A stretch of 64,000 bases of DNA, from contig JAXMCV010000001.1 of assembly GCA_046349215.1 (NCBI GenBank), forward strand, positions 186,001 through 250,000, given 5' to 3'. This DNA is from JAJXWB01 sp046349215 (GTDB lineage Bacteria > Pseudomonadota > Alphaproteobacteria > Rhizobiales > Beijerinckiaceae). The notes beneath the pieces were generated by a model, which saw only the letters and a program-made list of their open reading frames with translations, did no database searches and was not told the origin of the DNA. A program made the position numbers and the translations under genes. Positions 9,981 to 17,990 of this stretch are shown one piece after another. The stretch's first letter is position 1, and each line of letters opens with the position of its first letter.

Positions 9981-10862
9981 TCAGTGGCGACGTGGCTCGT
10001 CTTCGTCGGCCTCGTCTTCGTCGGCCTCGTCACCGGCGGGTTCGGCGGCTTCTTCCGCTTCCTCGAACGCCTGCGACTCGTCGTCCAAGGCTTCCGGCGC
10101 GTCGAGTTGTTCGGGCGCCTCGGCCACCACGGCCTCCTGCTCCCGCTCCTCCTCCCCGGCCTGCGCCAGCAGCGGGAAATCGTCGACGGCCGAATCTTCC
10201 AGCGGATCCTCGTCTGCCGTCAGCGCATCGCTGTCGTCGGGCTTCGGCACGCCGAAGCCGGCCGGCAGGCGTCCGTCGAACAGGCCTGCGCCCTTCAGTT
10301 CCTCGAGGCCCGGCAGGTCTGCGATCTGCTCCAGCCCGAAATGCACGAGGAATTTCTCGGTCGTGCCATAGGTGATCGGACGACCGACGACCTTGCGGCG
10401 GCCGCGCAGGCGCACCCAACCGGTCTCCAGCAGCACATCGAGCGTGCCCTTGGAAATGGCGACGCCGCGAATGTCCTCGATTTCGGCGCGCGTGACGGGC
10501 TGATGGTAGGCGATGATCGCCAGCGTCTCGACGGCGGCGCGCGTCAGCTTGCGCTGCTGCGTCTCCTCGCGGCGCAGGAGCCAGCCGAGATCGTCGGCGG
10601 TGCGGAAGTACCATTTGCTGCCGGCGCGGGCGACGTTGACGCCACGCGTCGCATAATCGTCGCGCAGCGCGGCGAGCGCCTCCTGCACGTCCAGACCGTC
10701 GGGCATGCGCTCGGCAAGGTCCTTCTCGTCGAGCGGTTCGGTCGAGGCGAACAGCAGCGCCTCGAGGATGCGCTTGCCCTCGGCGAGCGCAGCATCGTGA
10801 GCATCGCGCTCGATGGCGTCCTCCTCCTCGACGAAGTCAAATGCGCGCGCCGCTTCGGCCAT
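9981..10862 (-). CDS. scpB: Segregation and condensation protein B
   Basis: A 293-residue ScpB, the winged-helix partner of the SMC-ScpA condensin complex that compacts and segregates the chromosome. The conserved core covers about residues 25-190, with ILEALLFASTEPLDEKDLA, LAIIAYHQPVTRAEIEDIRG and the second winged helix including GRRKVVGRPITYGTTEKFL. After residue ~200 comes an unusual tail of about 90 residues that is very rich in Asp, Glu and Ala. The tail is partly encoded by a 15-bp tandem repeat. It follows scpA by 9 nt. Confidence 0.95.
   Translation of the reverse strand: MAEAARAFDFVEEEDAIERDAHDAALAEGKRILEALLFASTEPLDEKDLAERMPDGLDVQEALAALRDDYATRGVNVARAGSKWYFRTADDLGWLLRREETQQRKLTRAAVETLAIIAYHQPVTRAEIEDIRGVAISKGTLDVLLETGWVRLRGRRKVVGRPITYGTTEKFLVHFGLEQIADLPGLEELKGAGLFDGRLPAGFGVPKPDDSDALTADEDPLEDSAVDDFPLLAQAGEEEREQEAVVAEAPEQLDAPEALDDESQAFEEAEEAAEPAGDEADEDEADEDEPRRH
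9993..10032. repeat. 15-bp tandem repeat inside the scpB 3' end
   Basis: The unit CTCGTCTTCGTCGGC is repeated about 2.5 times. On the coding strand it encodes alternating ADEDE-type residues at the C-terminus of ScpB. Expansion or contraction by slippage would stay in frame because the unit is a multiple of three. Confidence 0.7.
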
Positions 10863-10871
10863 TCTGTTCCC

Positions 10872-11690
10872 CTACTCTTCCACCGCCGAAAGCATCGGCG
10901 CCTCGGCCTGCTTCCTGCGAACCCAGATCGGCGCGAAGGCGCGATCCTGGCGAAGGTCGAGACGACCTTCGCGCACGAGTTCCAGGGAGGCGGAGAACGA
11001 CGAGGCGCGCACCGTGCGCGCGACTTCCGGCGAAACGCAATATTGCAAAAGGTAATCGTCGAGCACGGTCCATTCCTGCGCCACGCCGGACAGGCGCTCG
11101 AGCGCCTCGCGCGCTTCCGCGAGCGACCAGACGGCGCGCTGGCGGAGCGTGACTTTCGACAACGCCTGCTTCTGGCGCTGGCGCGCATAGGCGCTCAGAA
11201 GGTCGTAGATGGTCGCGTTCCACTGCGGCGTCGCCACCGTCTCGATGCCTTCGGCGCCGCCGCGCAACGCCATGTCGCGCCCGATGCGCGCGCGGTTGAC
11301 GAGGTGCTCGGCCGCCGTGCGGATCGCCTCCAGCCGGCGCAGGCGCTCGGCAAGCGCCGCGGCGAGGTCGGCAGCGGCCGGTTCGTCCGCCTTCGGCGGC
11401 TCGGGCAGCAACAGGCGCGACTTCAGATAGGCGAGCCAGGCCGCCATCACGAGATAGTCGGCGGCCAGTTCAAGGCGGACCTTCCGGGCCTCCTCGATGA
11501 AGGCCAGATATTGCTCGGCGAGCGCCAGAACGGAGATCTTGGCCAGGTCGACCTTCTGGCGGCGCGCGAGCTCAAGGAGGAGATCGAGAGGACCCTCGAA
11601 CCCGTCGACGTCGACGAGGAAGGCCTGCTCGCTCTCCCCCTTTTCAAGGGGTTCAATCTCGAAGGGAAGTTCCTTCGCCATACGAATCAC
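10872..11690 (-). CDS. scpA: Segregation and condensation protein A
   Basis: A 272-residue kleisin subunit of bacterial condensin; it bridges the SMC heads and binds ScpB. The N-terminal kleisin motif FLVDVDGFEGPLDLLLELAR lies near residue 25, followed by KVDLAKISVLALAEQYL and MAAWLAYLKSRLLLPEP, and a C-terminal winged helix with TLRQRAVWSLAEA and a variable end. Start choice is GTG at 11690 or ATG at 11681; neither has a strong ribosome-binding site. It sits between nagZ and scpB, the normal order in this order of bacteria. Confidence 0.95.
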   Translation of the reverse strand: MIRMAKELPFEIEPLEKGESEQAFLVDVDGFEGPLDLLLELARRQKVDLAKISVLALAEQYLAFIEEARKVRLELAADYLVMAAWLAYLKSRLLLPEPPKADEPAAADLAAALAERLRRLEAIRTAAEHLVNRARIGRDMALRGGAEGIETVATPQWNATIYDLLSAYARQRQKQALSKVTLRQRAVWSLAEAREALERLSGVAQEWTVLDDYLLQYCVSPEVARTVRASSFSASLELVREGRLDLRQDRAFAPIWVRRKQAEAPMLSAVEE

Positions 11691-11736
11691 TCAGCGCGTC
11701 CGCTACTAGGACTTGTGCGCCGGGAATGTGACGGCT

Positions 11737-12750
11737 CTAGGTCTGGGTAGCAAGCGCCGCGTCGAGTTTGGCGCGGGAGTCCACAGGATCGAACGCGACG
11801 CGGTCGCCGGCGATGCGCGCAAGCGCCTTGAGCGCCCGTTCGGCGGACTTTCCGGCCAGTTCCGGGGCGGCGGCGGCGACCTCCTCGGCCTCGGCGAGGT
11901 CCCCGTTGCAATGCAGCGCCATGTCGACGCCAGCGGCGAACAGGGCCTCGGTGCGCTCCCGGAAGCTTCTCGACAGGGCCTTCATCGACAGGTCGTCGCT
12001 CATCAGCAGCCCATCGAAGCCTATATGCCCGCGGATGATCTGCGATACGACGACCGGCGACAGCGTCGCAGGGCGCGCGGGATCGAGCGCCGTAAACACC
12101 ACGTGCGCTGTCATGGCCAGCGGCAGGTCGGCGTTGGCGCGGAACGGGGCGAAGTCGGCGCGCTCGAGTTCTTCGCGCGACGTCTCCACGACGGGAAGCT
12201 CATGGTGGCTGTCGGCGCGGGCGCGGCCATGGCCGGGCACGTGCTTGAAGACCGGCAGGACGCCGCCGGCCATCAGGCCTTCGGCGGCGGCGCGGCCGAG
12301 CCGGGCAACGGTTTCGGCGTCGCGCCCGTAGGCGCGGTCGCCGATGACGGAATGCCCGCCCTCGACCGGCAGGTCGAGCACGGGCAGGCAATCGATGGTC
12401 ACGCCGACCTCGGCGAGGTCGTGGGCGATCAGGCGCGCCGACAGGAAGGCAAGACGCGCCTGCTCGGCGGGATCGTCGCTGGCGGCGCCGAGCCGGGCGG
12501 CTGCCGGATAGGCGGGCCATTCCGGCGTCGTCATGCGCTGCACGCGGCCGCCTTCCTGGTCAATCAGCACGGGGGCGTCGGGGCGGCCCAGGATTTCGCG
12601 GAAGCGGGCCGTCAGCGCGCGCATCTGCGCCCGGTCGACGACATTGCGGCGGAACAGGATGAGCCCCCAGGGCTGCGTCCGGCGGACGAAGGCTTCCTCG
12701 TCCGCCGTCAGGACCGGACCGGAACAGCCGCAGATGAAGGCGCGTGGCAT
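11737..12750 (-). CDS. nagZ: Beta-N-acetylhexosaminidase NagZ
   Basis: A 337-residue family GH3 enzyme that removes N-acetylglucosamine from anhydromuropeptides during peptidoglycan recycling. Signature KHVPGHGRARADSHHELPVV contains the mobile catalytic loop His, and GLLMSDDLSMKAL holds the Asp nucleophile. Early segments include GPVLTADEEAFVRRTQPWGLILF and IDQEGGRVQRM. The products of NagZ can act as AmpR-type signals in species with inducible beta-lactamases, but no ampR is seen here. It starts 4 nt after the SPOR gene. Confidence 0.95.
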   Translation of the reverse strand: MPRAFICGCSGPVLTADEEAFVRRTQPWGLILFRRNVVDRAQMRALTARFREILGRPDAPVLIDQEGGRVQRMTTPEWPAYPAAARLGAASDDPAEQARLAFLSARLIAHDLAEVGVTIDCLPVLDLPVEGGHSVIGDRAYGRDAETVARLGRAAAEGLMAGGVLPVFKHVPGHGRARADSHHELPVVETSREELERADFAPFRANADLPLAMTAHVVFTALDPARPATLSPVVVSQIIRGHIGFDGLLMSDDLSMKALSRSFRERTEALFAAGVDMALHCNGDLAEAEEVAAAAPELAGKSAERALKALARIAGDRVAFDPVDSRAKLDAALATQT

Positions 12751-12754
12751 CAGG

Positions 12755-14221
12755 CTAGGGGACGTAGCACTGGCCGCCGGCCGCCTTGATCTTCTCGCAG
12801 GCGCCGACCGCGGATTCGCGGCTCAGCCCGCTGACCCGGACGCGCCAGACAGCCTTGTCGGGCGCCTTGACGACCGAAGGCCTGCGGCCGCCGAGCTGGC
12901 TCGAGAATTTCTCGCCGAGCCGCTGCGCGGCCTGGCGCGCCTCGGCCTCGGAGCCGGCTGCGGCAAGCTGGATCGCGGCGCCGCCGGAGGCGACGGGCTT
13001 GGGCGCGTTATCCGTATCGTCGTCGGCGGACGCATCTTCCTGCGCGGCGGCGACGGGCTTGGGCGCGGGCTTGGCGGCCGGTTTCGGCGCGGCCGGCTTC
13101 GGCGCGGCGGCGACAGGCGCAGGCGTCGGCGCGGCGCTCGCCACCTGCTTCGGCGGCGCGGGCGGCGCCGGCGGCTTGGCGTTGGGCGCTGGCGAGGTGA
13201 TCGGCATGGTCGGCGGCGCGGGCGTCGCTGCGGCGCGCGTATCGCTCTTCGGCGTGGAATTGCGTGCGCCGGGAGGCGCCGCCAGCGTCGGCGGCGCGGC
13301 GGCCGGCTTCGCATCGGAGGAAATGATCGTGCCGTCGGCGCGTACCGCGACGGTCTTCACCTTCTTGGGCTCCGGGAACACCTGCGGCGCGGCGGAAGGT
13401 TGCGGCGATGTGGTCTGGATCGGCGGCGGCGGCGCGGGCGGCTTCGGCGCAGTATCGCCAGCCAGCGGGATGATGCGCGGCGTCTTGTCGGCGGCGGCGA
13501 CGTCCATGGGCGGCTCGTCGCGCGAAATCACCTTCTTGACCGCGGGCGCCGAGGAATTCTTTTCGAGCACGGTCGACGTTTGCGCCGATTCCGAGCCGGC
13601 CTGCCCCTCCGGCTGCACCTTGGTGGGTCCGGAAGCAGCCTTGATGATCGTGACGCCCTGCGGGCTCGTGGAGCCTCCACGCCAGGCGAGGGTGGCGCCG
13701 ATGGCCGCCATGCCTGCCAGCATCGCTGCGCCGGCAAGAATGAGAGGCTTGCGCGAACGCGCGCGCGGCGGCGCCGGCTCGCGGGCGTCCGGCGGAACGG
13801 AATCTTCCTCCGCCCAGTCCTCGTATTCGCCGGAGGGGTGGAATTCCTGCGGGTGCGGCGCTTCGACCGCCGGCGCAGGCGCGTCGAACCTGGCGTCGAA
13901 CCGCGGCTCGAGGCGCTCGCCGTCCTGCGCGCCGGGGCCGAAGCCGCCGCGCATCATGCGGCTGAGGTCGGGCAGGTCGGGACGCGACGGCGCCGCGCCG
14001 AATTCGGCAGATGCGCCGGGGGCCGGCCGCTGGGGTTCGCGTCGCGCCGCGTCGGCGAAAATGGATTCGAGGGGATCCGGGTTCGGGCGGCCCTGCCCGG
14101 CGACGAGGCGAGCGAGATCGGCCAGCGGGTCGCGGGAAGGTTCGGCGGTTTCGGGGGCGCGCAGGCGCCGCTCGAATTCCTCGATGTCGATGGGTTCGCG
14201 ACGTTCGGCTGATGCACTCAT
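12755..14221 (-). CDS. SPOR-domain protein with single membrane span
   Basis: A 488-residue bitopic protein. The N-terminal cytoplasmic part is about 160 residues, starts with ERREPIDIEEFERRL, and is followed by one transmembrane helix (PLILAGAAMLAGMAAIGATL). A long Pro/Ala/Lys-rich periplasmic linker leads to a C-terminal SPOR domain of ~75 residues (from IQLAAAGSEAEARQAA to KAAGGQCYV). SPOR domains bind denuded peptidoglycan at the septum, so a cell-division or envelope role is likely. It lies between argS and nagZ, as in many Hyphomicrobiales. Confidence 0.88.
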   Translation of the reverse strand: MSASAERREPIDIEEFERRLRAPETAEPSRDPLADLARLVAGQGRPNPDPLESIFADAARREPQRPAPGASAEFGAAPSRPDLPDLSRMMRGGFGPGAQDGERLEPRFDARFDAPAPAVEAPHPQEFHPSGEYEDWAEEDSVPPDAREPAPPRARSRKPLILAGAAMLAGMAAIGATLAWRGGSTSPQGVTIIKAASGPTKVQPEGQAGSESAQTSTVLEKNSSAPAVKKVISRDEPPMDVAAADKTPRIIPLAGDTAPKPPAPPPPIQTTSPQPSAAPQVFPEPKKVKTVAVRADGTIISSDAKPAAAPPTLAAPPGARNSTPKSDTRAAATPAPPTMPITSPAPNAKPPAPPAPPKQVASAAPTPAPVAAAPKPAAPKPAAKPAPKPVAAAQEDASADDDTDNAPKPVASGGAAIQLAAAGSEAEARQAAQRLGEKFSSQLGGRRPSVVKAPDKAVWRVRVSGLSRESAVGACEKIKAAGGQCYVP

Positions 14222-14312
14222 TTGGCAACCTCGCTGGCGGGCGCTTCCAGTTGCGAACGCCGCAGGACGGACCTCCCGAGCAGGCTGCGCTGCGGGCCGC
14301 CTTGGACCCGTG

Positions 14313-16094
14313 TCAGCGCATCTCGTCGGGAGCGCTTACTCCCAGGACCCCCAGTCCCGTCGCCAGGACGGTTGATAAAGAAAGGATCAACGCGAGCCGG
14401 GCGCAGGTTAAATCTCTCGTGTTTTCATTAACAAAGCGTAAGCCATGTTCGTCCTTGCCCCGATTCCACTGGGCGTGGAGCATGCTGGCGAGTTCGTGCA
14501 GGTAGAAGGCGAGCCTGTGCGGCTCGTGCGCAAACGCCGCCGCTTCCACAACGCGCGGGAATTGCGCCAGCATTTTGACGAGACCGGTTTCACCCTCGTC
14601 GGTCAGCAACTCCAGCCTGGCCGCCGCCAGGGCCTTCGGGGACAAATCCAGGTCGGGGAAGGCGGCCAGCGCCTGTCGCATCACCGATCTGGTGCGGGCG
14701 TGCGCGTACTGAACGTAGAAGACGGGGTTCTCCTTGGACTGCTCGATGACCTTGGCCAGGTCGAATTCCAGCGTCGCGTCGTTCTTGCGGTAGAGCATCA
14801 TGAAGCGCACCGCGTCGACGCCGACTTCGTCCACCACCTCGCGCAGCGTGACGAAATCGCCCGCACGTTTCGACATCTTCACCGGCTCGCCCGCGCGCAT
14901 CAGCTTGACGAGCTGGCAGAGCTTCACGTCGAGCTCGACCTTACCGTCCGACAGGGCCTGCACGGCGGCGTCCATGCGCTTGACGTAGCCGCCGTGATCG
15001 GCGCCCCAGACGTCGATCAGCGTGTCGTAGCCACCGTCGATCTTCACCTTGTGGTATGCGATGTCGCTGGCGAAATAGGTGTAGCCGCCGTCCGACTTCA
15101 GGAGCGGGCGGTCGACGTCGTCGCCGAACCGCGTCGAGCGGAACAGGGTCTGGTCGCGGTCTTCCCAATCGTCGGGCAATTGTCCCTTCGGCGGCGGCAG
15201 GCGACCTACGTAGACGAGGTCTTTCGCGCGCAAATAGTCGATGGCGGCGGCGACCTTGTCGCCGTCGGCGCCGCGCGTCAGCGAGCGTTCCGAGAAGAAC
15301 ACTTCATGCGTGATATTGAGCGCGGCGAGATCGGCGCGGATCATGTCCATCATCGCGTCGATGGCGAAGACGCGGACCGCTTCCAGCCATTCGCTCTCCG
15401 GCCTGTCGCGCAGGCTGTCGCCGTACTTTGCGGCCAGCCCCTTGCCTGCCGAGACGAGGTAATCGCCCGGGTACAGGCCATCGGGAATCGCGCCGATGTC
15501 TTCGCCGAGCGCTTCGCGGTAACGAAGATGGGCGGACCGCGCGAGCACGTCGACCTGCGCGCCGGCGTCGTTGATGTAATATTCGCGCGTGACGTCGTGC
15601 CCGGCGAATTCGAGCAGGCTCGCCAGCGCGTCGCCGAAGACGGCGCCGCGACCATGCCCGACATGCATCGGGCCGGTCGGATTGGCCGAGACATATTCCA
15701 CGTTGATCCGGCGCGCTTCGCCCACCCGGCCCTGCGGGGCGGCGCCGAAACGCGCGCCCTGCGACAGCGCCGCCCGCAGCACCTCCGAAAAGACATGCGG
15801 CTTCAGCCGGATGTTGATGAATCCAGGACCTGCGACCTCCGCCTGCGCCACGTCAGGATCGCCGGCGAGCGCAAAGGCGATTTCCGTGGCGAAGGCGCGC
15901 GGATTGCCGAAAGCCGCCTTGGCCTCCTTTGCGAAAACCATCGCCGCGTTGACGGCAAGATCGCCGAGCGCCGCCTCGCGAGGCGGCTCGACCACAAAGC
16001 GTCCGGCTTCGAGGCCTTCCGGCAGGCGGCCCGATGCGACGAAGCCCTGCAGAATGTCGACGATGCGGGCGTGAAAATCGGCGAAAATGTTCAT
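14313..16094 (-). CDS. argS: Arginyl-tRNA synthetase
   Basis: A 593-residue class I synthetase that charges tRNA-Arg. It has the N-terminal additional domain, the HIGH-type motif PTGPMHVGHGRG near residue 125, the KMSKR variant of the KMSKS loop in PVKMSKRAGD, and the C-terminal DALR anticodon-binding domain ending SAPDEMR. The ATG at 16094 (MNIFADFHARIV) gives the usual N-terminus; the open frame upstream belongs to the divergent intergenic region. It heads the block leading to scpB. Confidence 0.97.
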   Translation of the reverse strand: MNIFADFHARIVDILQGFVASGRLPEGLEAGRFVVEPPREAALGDLAVNAAMVFAKEAKAAFGNPRAFATEIAFALAGDPDVAQAEVAGPGFINIRLKPHVFSEVLRAALSQGARFGAAPQGRVGEARRINVEYVSANPTGPMHVGHGRGAVFGDALASLLEFAGHDVTREYYINDAGAQVDVLARSAHLRYREALGEDIGAIPDGLYPGDYLVSAGKGLAAKYGDSLRDRPESEWLEAVRVFAIDAMMDMIRADLAALNITHEVFFSERSLTRGADGDKVAAAIDYLRAKDLVYVGRLPPPKGQLPDDWEDRDQTLFRSTRFGDDVDRPLLKSDGGYTYFASDIAYHKVKIDGGYDTLIDVWGADHGGYVKRMDAAVQALSDGKVELDVKLCQLVKLMRAGEPVKMSKRAGDFVTLREVVDEVGVDAVRFMMLYRKNDATLEFDLAKVIEQSKENPVFYVQYAHARTRSVMRQALAAFPDLDLSPKALAAARLELLTDEGETGLVKMLAQFPRVVEAAAFAHEPHRLAFYLHELASMLHAQWNRGKDEHGLRFVNENTRDLTCARLALILSLSTVLATGLGVLGVSAPDEMR

Positions 16095-16239
16095 GCCGCG
16101 GGGATTAGATGATCGGGCGGGCGAGGTCAAAACGGGCGCTTTCGGGCCTGCCGCGCCGACGCCGCCCGAATTGTCGTCAAGCGAACCGGACATTGACCTG
16201 TCGCAAGGCCCGGAGCCGCGCGGAGGCCTACCCGATACA

Positions 16240-16671
16240 ATGACCCGTCTTTCACCTGAAGCTTTGCTATTGGCGCGCAAGTCCGTTGCGGCCCGTTGCC
16301 TTGCCATCGCGGCGCGGCACACGCCCGACGACGTCGAGGTCCAGTATCGCAAGCGTCTCACCGGCTGCGCCTGGGCGCGCGGCCGGCGCATCGCCGCCCC
16401 CCGTCCTGTCACGCGGCGTGCGCTGCACGTCTACCTGCACGAAGTCGCGCATGTCGTACTCGAGCATTTCCACGACCGGCCCGTTCACGTGCAGGAGTAC
16501 GAAGCCGAGCAGTGGGCGTTCGATATCATGAGGGCCGAGGGGGTCGCGATCCCTCGCGCATCCCTCCAGCGGGCGCAGGCCTATGTCGCTCATACGATCA
16601 TGCGCGAGATCGACCGCTCGGGCGGGCCGATCCATCTGCCGGCGGCGCAATTTGCGCGCGTTTGCCTCTGA
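16240..16671 (+). CDS. Small HEVAH-motif metallopeptidase-like protein
   Basis: A 143-residue protein of unrecognised family. It contains HEVAH at residues 67-71 followed about 15 residues later by QEYEAEQWAF, which fits the zincin pattern HExxH plus a downstream Glu seen in ImmA/IrrE and related minimal metalloproteases. There is no signal peptide or membrane segment. The ATG at 16240 is chosen over an upstream in-frame ATG at 16087 because the extra residues are low-complexity and overlap the argS start. GGAGG lies upstream at 13 nt, longer than ideal. Function is unknown. Confidence 0.65.
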   Translation: MTRLSPEALLLARKSVAARCLAIAARHTPDDVEVQYRKRLTGCAWARGRRIAAPRPVTRRALHVYLHEVAHVVLEHFHDRPVHVQEYEAEQWAFDIMRAEGVAIPRASLQRAQAYVAHTIMREIDRSGGPIHLPAAQFARVCL

Positions 16672-17469
16672 TCAAGCGATCAGCCGCCTGTAGAGATGCC
16701 AGCTCGCATGACCGAGCACCGGCAGCGTCACGAACAAGCCGATGAATCCCGACAGGAGTGAGATCATCAGAAGAAGGCCGATCACGACGGCCCACGCGAT
16801 CATCTGCACCGGGTGCGTCAGCACGCAGCGCACGCTGGTGATCATCGCCGTAACGAAATCGACGTCGCGATCGGCCAGCAGCGGGAAGGCGACGACCGTA
16901 ATCGAGAAAACCAGCGTGGCCACGATCGCGCCGACCGCGTTGCCGACGATCGCAAAGGTCAGCCCCTTTGAGGTGGAGAGTATTTCCACCAGCAATTCCT
17001 GGGGCGTCGGCATGTGCAGGCCATAGAACATCAGGAACAGGAAGATCGCGAAATCGACCCAGATGATGAGCGCGAAGACCGTGACGAGCGCCATCCAGCC
17101 GAGGTCCTTGCCCGAGCGCTTCCAGACCGAACCGAGCACGCCCTCCCAGACGAGGGGTTCGCCGCGCTCCAGCCGTCGCGAGACTTCGTAGGTTCCCATC
17201 GCCACGAAGGGGACGATCAGCGCAAAACCCATGGTCAGCGGATAGCCGACATAAGGAAGCTGCAGCTTGAAGAACAAGGCCACCAGCAGCAGTCCGCCGA
17301 GCGCGTAGATGCCGCCGAAGAACAGGCCGAAGATCGGCGCCGCCATGAAATCTCGCCAGCCCTGCAGCAGACATTCCACGAGATCATCGCGCCCCAGCGG
17401 ATTGATACGCAGGCGTGTGGGCTCGCCCGGCTCCGCCTGTTCAACGCTTTGCGCCGCCGCCTCGCTCAT
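16672..17469 (-). CDS. DUF2189 family integral membrane protein
   Basis: A 265-residue protein with about six transmembrane helices. The N-terminal RINPLGRDDLVECLLQGWRDFMAAPIFGLFFGGIYALGG pattern and FALIVPFVAMGTYEVSRRLERGEPL are characteristic of DUF2189 (PF09955), a family next to respiratory genes in several proteobacteria, function unproven. The ATG at 17469 follows GGGAGGCGAG, a strong ribosome-binding site, so it is preferred over an in-frame start at 17508. It is convergent with the metallopeptidase-like gene, and the two stops adjoin. Confidence 0.85.
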   Translation of the reverse strand: MSEAAAQSVEQAEPGEPTRLRINPLGRDDLVECLLQGWRDFMAAPIFGLFFGGIYALGGLLLVALFFKLQLPYVGYPLTMGFALIVPFVAMGTYEVSRRLERGEPLVWEGVLGSVWKRSGKDLGWMALVTVFALIIWVDFAIFLFLMFYGLHMPTPQELLVEILSTSKGLTFAIVGNAVGAIVATLVFSITVVAFPLLADRDVDFVTAMITSVRCVLTHPVQMIAWAVVIGLLLMISLLSGFIGLFVTLPVLGHASWHLYRRLIA

Positions 17470-17571
17470 CTCGCCTCCCGCTTCTTGTCGTTGCAGGAAG
17501 CAAGACATTTTTGACCAAGCCTCGCAAGTGCGCGAGGCTTAGGCCGACGTCAAACCATCGGCTACATCAGA

Positions 17572-17910
17572 TCATTGTTGTGGGGCGCGCGGCGGACGCT
17601 GTGGCGGTCGATACATTACCGGCGGCGGATCGGCGGGGCGCTGGACGCCGCCGTTCGTCTCCACGGCGCTGGTCGATGCAGGCTGCGGAACGGCAGGCTG
17701 CGCGGGCGCCGGGGCCATCGCCTGCGGACGCGGCGCGACAGGCGAGGGAGCCGCGGCCCGCGCGTTTGGCGGGATCAGCACGGGGCCTGCCGGCGCGGCC
17801 GCAACCGCCGGCGCGGAAGGCGGCGTGGTCGCCTTGCGATGTACCAGATAGTTCGTGCCGACGACCGCGACCGCGACCGCGCCGATCGACAATTGGACGA
17901 TATGCTTCAT
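17572..17910 (-). CDS. Small Pro/Ala-rich membrane-anchored protein
   Basis: A 112-residue protein with one N-terminal hydrophobic helix (IVQLSIGAVAVAVVGTNYLV) preceded by MKH, then a low-complexity Pro/Ala-rich tail ending in PPQRPPRAPQQ. No family is recognised. It could be a lipid-independent envelope anchor of the kind common in Hyphomicrobiales. The start has no clear ribosome-binding site, and low-complexity GC-rich sequence can mimic coding, so confidence is moderate. Confidence 0.5.
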   Translation of the reverse strand: MKHIVQLSIGAVAVAVVGTNYLVHRKATTPPSAPAVAAAPAGPVLIPPNARAAAPSPVAPRPQAMAPAPAQPAVPQPASTSAVETNGGVQRPADPPPVMYRPPQRPPRAPQQ

Positions 17911-17990
17911 GCCGGCTGGGACCCGATTGCGAAACGCGAATTCTGAGCGTCCGCCATTGCACCACCGCAATCTTTCTGCGCCGTAAACGG

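Noticed and set aside
9984..11750. 588-residue plus-strand frame over scpB/scpA
   Set aside because: Shadow of scpA and scpB; the real proteins on the other strand are unambiguous.
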